From contig CAZCBX010000005.1 of assembly GCA_964497185.1 (NCBI GenBank), positions 1-64,000 of the forward strand: a stretch of DNA of 64,000 nucleotides, written 5' to 3'. The notes under the pieces were generated by a model. The model ran no database searches. It saw only the letters and a list, made by a program, of their open reading frames with translations, and had not been told where the DNA came from. A program made the translations under genes and the position numbers. This DNA is from CAZCBX01 sp964497185 (GTDB taxonomy: Bacteria; Bdellovibrionota_G; JALEGL01; JAGRMV01). This document shows, piece by piece, positions 8,502 through 16,374 of the stretch (within the stretch, counting starts at the first letter, position 1; each line of letters begins with the position of its first letter).

Positions 8502-8846
8502 ATGAAAACAATACTGATTCTTTTGATCTCATCCTTTTCTCTGGTTGCGGTGGCGCAATCATCGACTTCTGACCATCCATCCATGAATTGGCAAGGTTTG
8601 GATAAAGGGCACATCGAGCTTGGTTATCCTCTGCTGACCATTCGGGGCGCCAAAGGGTTTTTGGGATGTGGGTATATTAACACCAAGGCCTGCGACAAAA
8701 CCAAAGAAGCCTGCGCCGTGGTCACCGGTGTAAACACCCACGAAGATATGCTCACCGCCAAGGTTAAAGCCGTCAGCAGCATGGCCCAAGATCTTGGCAT
8801 TGAAGTCGGCATGACGGGCCAAGAAGCGCTTTCCATGTTGCGATAA
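8502..8846 (+). CDS. DUF1805 (YunC-like) protein with a signal peptide
   Basis: A 114-residue protein. Residues 1-19 form a Sec-type signal peptide (ending VAVAQ). The rest matches DUF1805: KGFLGCGYINTKACDKTKEACAVVTGV, LTAKVKAVS, and the C-terminal LGIEVGMTGQEALSML. Family members such as YunC are usually leaderless cytoplasmic proteins of unknown role, so an exported copy is unusual. Its stop codon sits inside the ribosome-binding site of the next gene (cgaTAAGGAG), so it is probably co-transcribed with the downstream F0 ATPase genes. Confidence 0.75.
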   Translation: MKTILILLISSFSLVAVAQSSTSDHPSMNWQGLDKGHIELGYPLLTIRGAKGFLGCGYINTKACDKTKEACAVVTGVNTHEDMLTAKVKAVSSMAQDLGIEVGMTGQEALSMLR

Positions 8847-8859
8847 GGAGATGGTTGCA

Positions 8860-9048
8860 ATGCCCAATGTTCGGTGGGACCTGGTTGGTTTGTCGTTTCA
8901 GGCGTTTTTTGCGCCCAGCGTGGTGATTGTGGGGTATCACTGGTGGATGCAGCGGGTGGACTGGCCCACCTATACGTGGCTTGTGCCCATCGGCTTGGCC
9001 GTGGCGCTGATGGTGGTGATTTTTAAAATGTTGCAGGCTCGGCTGTAG
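8860..9048 (+). CDS. Small two-helix membrane protein ahead of F0 genes (AtpZ/AtpR-like)
   Basis: A 62-residue protein with two membrane helices (VGLSFQAFFAPSVVIVGYHW and WLVPIGLAVALMVVIFKML). The AAGGAG at 8845-8850 lies nine bases before the ATG at 8860 but directly abuts the in-frame ATG at 8851, so 8860 is chosen. Small proteins of this size upstream of atpI/atpB are often AtpZ/AtpR subunits that assist F0 assembly or ion supply. The assignment rests on position and topology rather than on a specific motif. Confidence 0.55.
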   Translation: MPNVRWDLVGLSFQAFFAPSVVIVGYHWWMQRVDWPTYTWLVPIGLAVALMVVIFKMLQARL

Positions 9049-9050
9049 CC

Positions 9051-9395
9051 ATGAAGTCTCGTCGATTTTGGTTGCCCTGGCTTCTCATCAATGCGCTATT
9101 GATCGCAGCCGCGTATGGCCTTGTTTGGGCCGATGGCTTTTCGTTTGCGGCGGGGGCCGTGCTCATGACGCTCAATGTGGCGGGCATCATCTATTTATCC
9201 GAGCATTTTCTCGAAAGTCGCCTAGGGACCGGGGCCCTGATTTTTTTGCTTTTGGCCAAATTTGCCGCACTGCTCCTTGCGGTGTATTTATTGCCACAAT
9301 ACCTTCCCATCCAGCTGTTTTGGCTGGGCGTGGGCGTTTTTACAGTTGCAATTTCTGCTGCATGCGTTAGTGTGCCGCTGATTTCCAAACAGTAG
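9051..9395 (+). CDS. AtpI-like membrane protein of the F0 operon
   Basis: A 114-residue protein with four predicted membrane helices (LLINALLIAAAYGLVWADG, FAAGAVLMTLNVAGIIYL, TGALIFLLLAKFAALLLAVYL, FWLGVGVFTVAISAACVSVP). AtpI proteins of this size and topology precede atpB and help assemble the c-ring. It starts two bases after the previous stop, and atpB follows 21 bases downstream with its own AAGGAAC site, so the genes look like one operon. Confidence 0.65.
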   Translation: MKSRRFWLPWLLINALLIAAAYGLVWADGFSFAAGAVLMTLNVAGIIYLSEHFLESRLGTGALIFLLLAKFAALLLAVYLLPQYLPIQLFWLGVGVFTVAISAACVSVPLISKQ

Positions 9396-9416
9396 CAATC
9401 GACAAAAGGAACATCC

Positions 9417-10172
9417 ATGGACCATCATCCATTTACTTTTTTTGAACATTATTTGCCTTTTGCCCATCACGACAATTTGCACGTGGTGACTTCGGCATTT
9501 GTGTTGTTGCTGTTGATTGTTTTGGTGGTCACCGTGGTGTATCCGCGTTTAAAAAATGTTACCCAAAACATTGTGCCCAGCCAAAAGTTTTCCATCACCA
9601 CGGTGTTTGAAATCATGGTGGAGTGGTTGGCCAATCTCTGTGACGATGTTATTGGGCCTGAAGGACGCAAGTATTTGCCCTTCTGCGGCAGCATGTTTAT
9701 TTTTATTCTGTTTGCCAATCTTTTGGGCTTGGTGCCGGGCTTTTTGCCGCCCACCGAAACCTGGGTGACCGGTACGTCCATTGCGTTGATTTCTTTTATT
9801 GGGTTTAATTATTACGGTTTCCGCGCCCATGGATGGGGCTACATCGGGCACTTTTTGGCGCCCGTGTCGGCCAAAGGCATTCAAAATCCAATTGCAAAAG
9901 TGTTGATCTTTTTGCTGTTGGTCGCCTTTCAAATCTTTTTCGCATCGGTGGAAATTGTCAGTACACTGCTTCGCCCAGTGACTTTATCCATTCGTTTGAC
10001 CGCCAACATTTCGGCCGATCACTTGGTGCTCGAAACATTCGCACACATGTTCGAATATTTGCTGCCCATTCCGTTTATGATGCTGGGTATTTTTGTATCC
10101 TTTATGCAAGCTTTTATATTCACCATTTTAACGATGGTGTATATATCCATGGCCACTGCGCACGATCACTAA
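9417..10172 (+). CDS. atpB: F0 ATP synthase subunit a
   Basis: A 251-residue integral membrane subunit that forms the ion half-channels against the c-ring. Recognisable segments are FCGSMFIFILFANLLGLVPGFLPPT and LSIRLTANISADHLVLE, containing the essential arginine (Arg193, equivalent to E. coli Arg210). The usual LRLFANM.AGH wording is changed to IRLTANISADH, but the Arg, the following Asn and the spacing are kept. The soluble F1 genes are not in the window, as is common in lineages where the F0 genes form a separate operon. Confidence 0.93.
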   Translation: MDHHPFTFFEHYLPFAHHDNLHVVTSAFVLLLLIVLVVTVVYPRLKNVTQNIVPSQKFSITTVFEIMVEWLANLCDDVIGPEGRKYLPFCGSMFIFILFANLLGLVPGFLPPTETWVTGTSIALISFIGFNYYGFRAHGWGYIGHFLAPVSAKGIQNPIAKVLIFLLLVAFQIFFASVEIVSTLLRPVTLSIRLTANISADHLVLETFAHMFEYLLPIPFMMLGIFVSFMQAFIFTILTMVYISMATAHDH

Positions 10173-10283
10173 ACAAACAAAGCAATGAAGGATCTTTGTT
10201 TGCCAAGTGAGGGGCATGACCTCCCAAGGTTTGCATGTCTGCAGGGGCTTAAAACCAACCCTTCAATGATTAAGGAGTTGAAC

Positions 10284-10610
10284 ATGTTCAACAAAAGAAA
10301 CGTTATTGGCTTAGTATCAGCCGTATTTGTATTGTTTGTATCCACCGCTGCTTTTGCAGCCGAAGGTGGTTCAGGTGCCATGGGCGCGCAAGGTTATTTG
10401 GCCATTGCTGCTGGTTTTGGCATGGGTTTGGCCGCGTTTGGTGGTGCTTTGGGTCAAGGTAAAGCCATTGCCGCTGCCATGGAAGGCATTGCCCGCAACC
10501 CTGGCGCAGACAAAAAAATCTTTACGCCGATGATCATCGGTTTGGTATTTATCGAGGTTATGGTTATTTTGACCTTCGTTATTACCAACGGTTTGTCCGG
10601 CAAAATCTAA
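10284..10610 (+). CDS. atpE: F0 ATP synthase subunit c with N-terminal leader
   Basis: A 108-residue c-ring subunit preceded by a strong TAAGGAG site; the ATG at 10284 is therefore the start rather than an in-frame ATG 99 bases upstream. Residues 1-25 (FVLFVSTAAFAAEG) resemble a cleavable Sec leader, an extra seen in only some c subunits. Two transmembrane hairpin helices follow, with GALGQGKAIAAAMEGIARNP as the polar loop. The ion-binding Glu91 lies in GLVFIEVMVILTFVI. The Gln before the loop is shared with sodium-type rings, but the Ser/Thr that normally follows the Glu in them is absent (Val here). Proton coupling is the likelier reading. Confidence 0.93.
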   Translation: MFNKRNVIGLVSAVFVLFVSTAAFAAEGGSGAMGAQGYLAIAAGFGMGLAAFGGALGQGKAIAAAMEGIARNPGADKKIFTPMIIGLVFIEVMVILTFVITNGLSGKI

Positions 10611-10638
10611 CACTTTTTTAAACAAAAAGTGAAAAAGC

Positions 10639-10671
10639 GGGGACAGGTATCATCGATACCTGTCCCCCTTT
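10639..10671 (+). terminator. Hairpin terminator after atpE (GGGGACAG family)
   Basis: A perfect 13-bp stem (GGGGACAGGTATC / GATACCTGTCCCC) with a three-base loop, followed by CTTTT, 28 bases after the atpE stop. It probably ends the F0 operon. It belongs to a family of related palindromes found at 11836, 39907 and 55220. Confidence 0.7.
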
Positions 10672-10707
10672 TGCATTTTTTTGATGGGGGACTACATTGG
10701 TAACATC

Positions 10708-11829
10708 ATGAGCAAACGAGACTATTACGAAGTGCTATCGGTGGAACGCACCTGCACCGAAATCGAAATTAAAAAATCTTACCGCGTGTTGGCCAAAAAA
10801 TACCATCCTGATTTAAACCCAGGCAATCGCGAAGCCGAAGAAAGATTTAAAGAAGCCTCCGAAGCGTACGAAGTGCTCAAAGACCCACAGAAGCGAAAAA
10901 TTTATGATCAGTACGGCCATCAAGGCTTAAACCAGCAGGGCTTTCAAGGCTTTTCCAACGCCGAAGACATCATGTCGAACTTTTCCGATATTTTTGACTC
11001 CTTTTTTGGTTTTGGGGGTGGGGGCCGCGGCAGACGAGGAGGTCCATCCAGAGGCCAAGATTTGCAAATGCAGCTGGGCTTAACGTTTGAAGAAGCGGTT
11101 TTTGGGGTGACCAAACATGTCGATGTGCCCATGCAGCATGACTGCGAAGCTTGCCACGGCACCGGCAGCGAGCCAGGTCACGAGCCCACCACTTGCCCCA
11201 CGTGTCAGGGCTATGGACAAGTGCAACAAAACCGAGGGTTTTTGTCCATTGCCACCACCTGCCCCGAATGTCGGGGTCAAGGCAAAATCATTTCGCATCC
11301 ATGCAAAGTGTGCAAAGGCACCAAACGCATTGAAAAAGAGGAAATCATCGAAGTCAGCATTCCCGCCGGCATTGAATCGGGCATGCAGCTTCGTGTAGGC
11401 GGCAAAGGGCAACAAGGTTTTCAGGGCGGACCCGCCGGTGATTTATATGTGCAAGTGGTGGTGGAAGAACATGAAAAGTTTACCCGTCATGAACAACACT
11501 TGTACGCCAAGCTGCCCATTGGTTTGGCGCAAGCTTCGCTGGGCTGCACCATGCAAGTTGATACGCTGGAAGGCAAAGAAACCCTGCAGATCCCCAAGGG
11601 CACACAAAATGGCGATGTGCTGACATTAAAGGGACAAGGCGTGCCGCATTTGCGTTCGGGTCGCCGGGGTCACCTGCACTATGAAGCCCAAGTGTTGATC
11701 CCCAAACGGTTGTCCACCAAACAAGAGCAGTTGCTTCGTGATTTTGCCCAAGAATCCGGCGAGCGGGTCAATGACCCAGAACAAAGTTTTTTGGATAAGC
11801 TGGTCGGTAAAAAAAAGAAAAAGAAATAA
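10708..11829 (+). CDS. dnaJ: Chaperone DnaJ (Hsp40)
   Basis: A 373-residue full-length DnaJ, the co-chaperone that stimulates DnaK ATP hydrolysis. The J domain spans residues 5-70 with the HPD motif at 33-35. A Gly-rich linker with GFGGGGRGRRGG follows. Four zinc-finger repeats come next (CEACHGTG, CPTCQGYG, CPECRGQG, CKVCKGTK); the last ends in Lys instead of Gly. Then come the C-terminal substrate-binding domains. The tail is unusually basic (VGKKKKKK). The start at 10708 gives the typical SKRDYYEVL opening. No dnaK or grpE is adjacent. Confidence 0.95.
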   Translation: MSKRDYYEVLSVERTCTEIEIKKSYRVLAKKYHPDLNPGNREAEERFKEASEAYEVLKDPQKRKIYDQYGHQGLNQQGFQGFSNAEDIMSNFSDIFDSFFGFGGGGRGRRGGPSRGQDLQMQLGLTFEEAVFGVTKHVDVPMQHDCEACHGTGSEPGHEPTTCPTCQGYGQVQQNRGFLSIATTCPECRGQGKIISHPCKVCKGTKRIEKEEIIEVSIPAGIESGMQLRVGGKGQQGFQGGPAGDLYVQVVVEEHEKFTRHEQHLYAKLPIGLAQASLGCTMQVDTLEGKETLQIPKGTQNGDVLTLKGQGVPHLRSGRRGHLHYEAQVLIPKRLSTKQEQLLRDFAQESGERVNDPEQSFLDKLVGKKKKKK

Positions 11830-11835
11830 CGGTTT

Positions 11836-11864
11836 GGGGACAGACACCAAAGGTGTCTGTCCCC
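11836..11864. repeat. GGGGACAGACACC palindrome after dnaJ
   Basis: GGGGACAGACACC, loop AAA, GGTGTCTGTCCCC: a perfect 13-bp stem between the convergent dnaJ and mscL genes. It lacks a long T tract on either side, so it may be a REP-type repeat rather than a pure terminator. Confidence 0.75.
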
Positions 11865-11873
11865 CACACGGTG

Positions 11874-12287
11874 TTATGGCTTTTGAAGTGCGTCGCGAAT
11901 CTGACGCAGCAACAAAATATCTTCAGCGGGTTTAACTGGTGTGTCAGGTGCTTCTTCTTTTCGTTGTAAGCTGTTCATGGCTTTGACAACGATAAACAAA
12001 ACAATGGCCACAATCAAAAAAGCGATCAACGCATTGATAAACAGACCATAATTGACGGTGGCAGCGCCTGCTTCTTGTGCGGCTTGCAGGGTGTCGTATG
12101 ACCCGCCCCCCAAAGTAATAAATCGATTGGTAAAGTCCGTGCCGCTGCCAAAATAACCCACAACGGGCATGATGATGTCGCTCACCAGTGACTTTACGAT
12201 GGTGCCAAACGCGCCACCAATCACGATACCAATGGCCATGTCTACCATGTTTCCTTTGACGGCAAACTCTTTAAACTCTTTCCACAT
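11874..12287 (-). CDS. mscL: Large-conductance mechanosensitive channel
   Basis: A 137-residue MscL that opens under membrane tension to release solutes during osmotic downshock. The start MWKEFKEFAVKGNMVDMAIG, the pore helix VIGGAFGTIVKSLVSDIIMP and the second helix FLIVAIVLFIVVKAMN match the family. So does the C-terminal amphipathic helix (DILLLRQIRDALQ). The ATG at 12287 has an AGGA seven bases upstream; a TTG two codons earlier is less likely. It is convergent with dnaJ across a palindrome. Confidence 0.95.
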   Translation of the reverse strand: MWKEFKEFAVKGNMVDMAIGIVIGGAFGTIVKSLVSDIIMPVVGYFGSGTDFTNRFITLGGGSYDTLQAAQEAGAATVNYGLFINALIAFLIVAIVLFIVVKAMNSLQRKEEAPDTPVKPAEDILLLRQIRDALQKP

Positions 12288-12688
12288 ATCCAAATCCTTT
12301 CAAATAAAATCATTGAGTATTCTAAATAGGTTAGAGCTATCACAACATTGAATCGACTCAAGTAAAATTGCACACCGGCCAGCAGTGAGCGGCTTTGCCC
12401 ACGCTGAGGAATTACCATGAAAGCGGTGGCGTCCAGCCATCCTTATTTCAAATTCCAAATACCNNNNNNNNNNNNNNNNNNNNNNNNNNNNNNNNNNNNN
12501 NNNNNNNNNNNNNNNNNNNNNNNNNNNNNNNNNNNNNNNNNNNNNNNNNNNNNNNNNNNNNNNTTTCAGAAACCCCTTGTTCATCCGCGAAATATTGGTC
12601 ATCTTGATTTCTTTTGGATCTTTGAGCGCTTATACAAAGCCGCTGCGAACGCTGAGAGCAGTGGCCTGCGCGAGAAGGCCGTTACAGT
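12288..12688. other. Scaffold junction: 100-N gap inside a second copy of the sdhB 3' end
   Basis: Ns occupy 12464-12563. The flanks 12427-12463 and 12564-12618, joined without the Ns, reproduce exactly the 92 bases at 12689-12780, which are the end of sdhB and the bases just after it. The 70 bases at 12619-12688 separate the two copies. The exact fit suggests an assembly or scaffolding artefact, or a tandem duplication that broke the assembly. The minus-strand tail fragment here is not a functional gene. Confidence 0.85.
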
Positions 12689-12704
12689 TGGCGTCCAGCC
12701 ATCC

Positions 12705-13451
12705 TTATTTCAAATTCCAAATACCTTTCAGAAACCCCTTGTTCATCCGCGAAATATTGGTCATCTTGATTTCTTTTGGACAAACCGCTTCACAATCCCC
12801 CGTATTGGTGCAGGCGCCAAACCCTTCGGCATCCATGGTGCCCACCATGTTGAGGATTCGCTCTTCTTTTTCGGGTTGACCTTGTGGCAAAAGATTCAAA
12901 TGGGAAGTTTTTGCGCTGACAAACAAATGAGCGGCGGCATTTTTACACTGCGCCACACACGCGCCGCATCCAATGCAGGCTGCGGACATAAACGCTTGGT
13001 CGGCGTTGTCTTTATCGATGGGAATGGCATTGGCGTCGACCGCACCACCCGTTGATACACTGACATAACCGCCCGATTGAATCACGCGGTCAAACGCACT
13101 GCGATCCACCATCAAATCTTTGACAATGGGAAATGCCTTGGCGCGCCAAGGTTCGATCACAATGGTGTCTCCGTCTTTAAAACTGCGCATGTGCAGCTGA
13201 CACGTGGTGGTGCCTTTTTGCGGCCCATGAGCAATGCCGTTGATCATCAAAGAGCAGGTACCGCAAATGCCCTCGCGGCAATCGTGGTCAAACACAATCG
13301 GGTCTTGCCCTTTTTTCTCTAGATCTTCGTTGACCACATCCAACATTTCTAAAAAAGAAGAATCTTCTGAAATGTTGTCGGCCTCAATGTCTTGCAATTG
13401 TCCGTGAGACTCTGCGTTTTTTTGTCGCCATACTTTAAGATGTAGCTTCAT
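12705..13451 (-). CDS. sdhB: Succinate dehydrogenase/fumarate reductase iron-sulfur subunit
   Basis: A 248-residue electron-transfer subunit linking the flavoprotein to the membrane cytochrome. Three clusters of cysteines are visible: CREGICGTC with a later TTTCQ for 2Fe-2S, CIGCGACVAQC for 4Fe-4S, and CTNTGDCEAVCPKEI for 3Fe-4S. The start at 13451 follows GGAG and overlaps the sdhA stop as TAATG, so the two are translationally coupled. The C terminus (GFLKGIWNLK) is duplicated upstream of mscL across the N gap. The order sdhC-sdhA-sdhB matches Bdellovibrio/Bacteroidetes-type complexes. Confidence 0.95.
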   Translation of the reverse strand: MKLHLKVWRQKNAESHGQLQDIEADNISEDSSFLEMLDVVNEDLEKKGQDPIVFDHDCREGICGTCSLMINGIAHGPQKGTTTCQLHMRSFKDGDTIVIEPWRAKAFPIVKDLMVDRSAFDRVIQSGGYVSVSTGGAVDANAIPIDKDNADQAFMSAACIGCGACVAQCKNAAAHLFVSAKTSHLNLLPQGQPEKEERILNMVGTMDAEGFGACTNTGDCEAVCPKEIKMTNISRMNKGFLKGIWNLK

Positions 13452-15364
13452 TATTTGTAGCTCCTTTGGGTCGGTTTGCATTCTTCAAAGGTCAGAGGTT
13501 CCTTATGCAGGGTGGGTGTTTGATCCACGCCTTCAAATTGCCATACAGCAACGTGTGAAAAATTTTCGTCGTCACGTTTGGCTTCGCCTTCCGCGGTTTG
13601 GTGCTCCTCACGAAAATGACCGCCGCAAGACTCTTCTCGTGCCAGCGCATCGTGCAACATGATTTCACCAAACTCCAAAAAGTCAGCCACGCGGCCGGCT
13701 TTTTCCAAGTTTTGGTTCAGCGTATCTTTGCTGCCGGTGACATTCACGTCGGTCCAAAACTCTTCGCGCAACGCTTGCACTTCTTGGATGGCTTGCTTTA
13801 AGCCCTCTCGGTTGCGACTCATGCCACACTTGTCCCACATGATGCGACCCAAGCGGCGGTGAAACGAATCCACCGTTTGGCTGCCTCGAATGGCCAAAAG
13901 TTTTTTCATGCGCTCGCTCACTTCTTCGCGTGACTTAACCGCTTCGGCATGGTCTGCATCCACGCTGGGCAGGTTTTGCTGCGCAAAGTAATTGCCAATG
14001 GTGTAAGGCAGAACAAAATAACCATCGGCCAAGCCCTGCATCAATGCACTGGCGCCCAAACGGTTGGCCCCGTGGTCTGAAAAATTGGCTTCACCAATGA
14101 CAAACAAGCCATCAATGTTGCTCATTAGATTGTAATCCACCCATAGGCCGCCCATGGTGTAATGAATGGCCGGAAAAATACGCATGGGTCGCTCGTAAGG
14201 ATTTTCGTCGGTAATCTTTTGATACATGTGAAACAAGTTGCCGTAGCGTGCTTCCACAGCATCTTTGCCCAATCGCGCAATGGCATCCTTAAAATCAAGG
14301 TACACACCCAGCCCCGTGGGTCCAACACCATAGCCAGCATCGCAGCGTTCTTTGGCTGCGCGCGAGGCCACATCGCGTGGCACCAAGTTACCAAAGGCCG
14401 GATAACGACGTTCCAAATAATAATCGCGCTCCTCCTCAGGGATGTCATTGGGATGACGATCATCGCCTTTTTTCTTGGGCACCCAAATGCGTCCATCGTT
14501 GCGCAAAGACTCACTCATCAAGGTTAACTTGGATTGATATTCGCCCGACACCGGAATGCACGTGGGATGAATTTGGGTAAAACAAGGATTGGCAAACCCT
14601 GCGCCTTTTTTATACGCGCGGTAAGTGGCGTTTACGTTGCACCCCATGGCATTGGTGCTTAAAAAATAGACGTTGCCGTACCCACCCGACGCCAACACCA
14701 CCGCGTCGGCCATGTGTGAGGTGATTTCACCGGTTTGCAAGTCACGCACGGTGATGCCACGGGCTTTGCCATCCACAACAATCAAATCCAGCATTTCCGT
14801 GCGGGTGTGCATGTTGACTTTGCCGTTGTTAATTTGACGAGAAAGCGCTTGATACGCACCGATCAACAATTGTTGTCCCGTTTGTCCTTTGGCGTAAAAA
14901 GTTCGCGATACCTGAGCGCCCCCAAAAGAGCGGTTGTCCAAAAGGCCCGCGTAATCACGCGCAAAAGGGACCCCTTGCGCAACACATTGATCAATGATGT
15001 TGACGCTAACTTCTGCCAAGCGGTACACGTTGGCCTCGCGTGACCGATAGTCGCCGCCTTTGACCGTATCGTAAAACAACCGATACACGCTATCGCCATC
15101 ATTTTGATAATTTTTGGCCGCGTTGATGCCACCCTGTGCCGCAATGGAATGGGCACGACGGGGACTGTCTTGAAAACAAAACGCTTCGACATTGTAGCCC
15201 AGTTCGGCCATCGAAGCCGATGCAGAAGCACCCGCCAAACCAGTGCCCACCACAATCACTTTGTATTTGCGCTTGTTGGCCGGGTTAACCAGCTTCATGT
15301 TAAATTTGTGTTGGGTCCACTTTTGATCAATGGATCCTTCCGGAACGTTGGAATTGAGTCTCAT
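13451..15364 (-). CDS. sdhA: Succinate dehydrogenase/fumarate reductase flavoprotein subunit
   Basis: A 637-residue catalytic subunit that oxidises succinate to fumarate. The FAD-binding Rossmann segment KVIVVGTGLAGASASASMAE starts near residue 36. The covalent-FAD histidine region AHSIAAQGGINAAKNYQNDG and the capping and active-site segments (HPTCIPVSG, GGLWVDYNLMSNIDGLFVIGE) are present. The wording is that of the longer SdhA group found with single-gene cytochrome b anchors. AAGGAG precedes the ATG at 15364. It lies 17 bases after sdhC and overlaps sdhB by one base. Confidence 0.95.
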   Translation of the reverse strand: MRLNSNVPEGSIDQKWTQHKFNMKLVNPANKRKYKVIVVGTGLAGASASASMAELGYNVEAFCFQDSPRRAHSIAAQGGINAAKNYQNDGDSVYRLFYDTVKGGDYRSREANVYRLAEVSVNIIDQCVAQGVPFARDYAGLLDNRSFGGAQVSRTFYAKGQTGQQLLIGAYQALSRQINNGKVNMHTRTEMLDLIVVDGKARGITVRDLQTGEITSHMADAVVLASGGYGNVYFLSTNAMGCNVNATYRAYKKGAGFANPCFTQIHPTCIPVSGEYQSKLTLMSESLRNDGRIWVPKKKGDDRHPNDIPEEERDYYLERRYPAFGNLVPRDVASRAAKERCDAGYGVGPTGLGVYLDFKDAIARLGKDAVEARYGNLFHMYQKITDENPYERPMRIFPAIHYTMGGLWVDYNLMSNIDGLFVIGEANFSDHGANRLGASALMQGLADGYFVLPYTIGNYFAQQNLPSVDADHAEAVKSREEVSERMKKLLAIRGSQTVDSFHRRLGRIMWDKCGMSRNREGLKQAIQEVQALREEFWTDVNVTGSKDTLNQNLEKAGRVADFLEFGEIMLHDALAREESCGGHFREEHQTAEGEAKRDDENFSHVAVWQFEGVDQTPTLHKEPLTFEECKPTQRSYK

Positions 15365-15381
15365 GGTTTTACTCCTTCACC

Positions 15382-16059
15382 TTATTGCACCCAGCCGGCC
15401 AACACGGCCACGGGGATCGATATGAAACCACCGCAAATGATCACGGCCAACCCAATGCCACCTTTTTTAATGACCGATAAATGTCGGGGATTGGTCACGC
15501 CCATGGTTTGAAACAAACTGACAGCGCCGTGGTACAAATGCATAAAAAGCGCAGCTTGCGCCACAATGTAAATCAAACTGATCCACCACACTTGAAACGA
15601 GCGCACCATGTTGCTGTATACATCATGCGGTTCATAAAGCTCGGGATGAACGGTGCCCGTGGTAAAATGCAAAATGTGATAAATGATATAAAGAAAAAGC
15701 GTCAAGCCGCCATAAAACATCATGCGCGACGCCACGCTGGAATAAGTATCTCTTTGAACATAACCCACAGGCCGTGCTTTTTTATTGATGCGCACCAATT
15801 GGATGGTGGTGACCACATGCGCGATGACCGCGCTTAATAAAATGAGGCGCACCAACCAAAGCACCATCATTTCTTTTTTTAAAAATGCGGCATATTGATT
15901 GATTTTGGTCGCTTCGATGGTGGCGCCTCGACCTTCAAAAATTTGAAGGTTGCCCGCCATATGACCGACCAAAAAACCAATCATCATGGCACCGGTGATG
16001 GCCACAATCCACTTTTTGCCAATCGTCGAATGATAAAAACGACAACAACTTGAAATCAT
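15382..16059 (-). CDS. sdhC: Succinate dehydrogenase cytochrome b subunit, single-gene anchor
   Basis: A 225-residue membrane anchor with five predicted helices, the form that replaces the separate SdhC and SdhD of E. coli. Helices begin at WIVAITGAMMIGFLVGHMAGN, VLWLVRLILLSAVIAHVV, MMFYGGLTLFLYIIYHILHF, WWISLIYIVAQAALFMHLYHG and GGIGLAVIICGGFISIPVAV. Histidines in GHMAGN, AHVV, YHILHF and HLYHG are candidate ligands for two hemes. GAGGGG precedes the ATG. It is the first gene of the sdhCAB operon, divergent from the giant gene. Confidence 0.92.
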   Translation of the reverse strand: MISSCCRFYHSTIGKKWIVAITGAMMIGFLVGHMAGNLQIFEGRGATIEATKINQYAAFLKKEMMVLWLVRLILLSAVIAHVVTTIQLVRINKKARPVGYVQRDTYSSVASRMMFYGGLTLFLYIIYHILHFTTGTVHPELYEPHDVYSNMVRSFQVWWISLIYIVAQAALFMHLYHGAVSLFQTMGVTNPRHLSVIKKGGIGLAVIICGGFISIPVAVLAGWVQ

Positions 16060-16111
16060 TGTACTTTCCCCTCAGTATCGCTATAAATTGAGTACGCTCA
16101 GGCGCGACCTA

Positions 16112-16140
16112 TATGTACCGGATTTCCGGCCAATTGGCAA
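16112..16140 (-). promoter_or_regulatory. Possible promoter for sdhCAB
   Basis: On the minus strand TTGCCA (16140-16135), a 17-base spacer, then TACATA (16117-16112), about 55 bases before the sdhC start. The -35 matches five of six and the -10 only three. The surrounding 315-base gap 16060-16374 holds no gene, only this and the divergent promoter below. Confidence 0.35.
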
Positions 16141-16200
16141 CGGTTGTTTGCGGGCTATATGGTTGAAAACCCACGATTTTTAATTGAAACCCACCCCCTG

Positions 16201-16230
16201 TTGACGCGCAGCATTGCCCTATGGTATAAA
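16201..16230 (+). promoter_or_regulatory. Sigma-70-type promoter for the giant gene
   Basis: TTGACG at 16201-16206, an 18-base spacer, then TATAAA at 16225-16230; each box matches five of six consensus positions. Predicted transcription would start near 16238, leaving a leader of about 137 bases before the ATG at 16375. Confidence 0.6.
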
Positions 16231-16374
16231 CGCCGGCACATATGGAGGGGGAGACTTGTCGCAGCGAGCCACATGCGCCGCAGCTGGTCAAACATAAATT
16301 ATTGATTTTCAACGATTTTTTATCCTCACGTTTGGCCCACTCTTTGCTTTCTATCAGTGTTTATTAGGATGTAT

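Noticed and set aside
8311..8505. A 64-codon plus-strand frame overlapping the end of the secreted protein at 7551
   Set aside because: It overlaps a signal-peptide-bearing gene in another frame, has no ribosome-binding site, and ends in the next gene's start region.
12300..12602. A minus-strand frame across the N gap containing the sdhB tail
   Set aside because: It is a product of the assembly gap: the tail is an exact copy of the real sdhB end, and the rest is unrelated.
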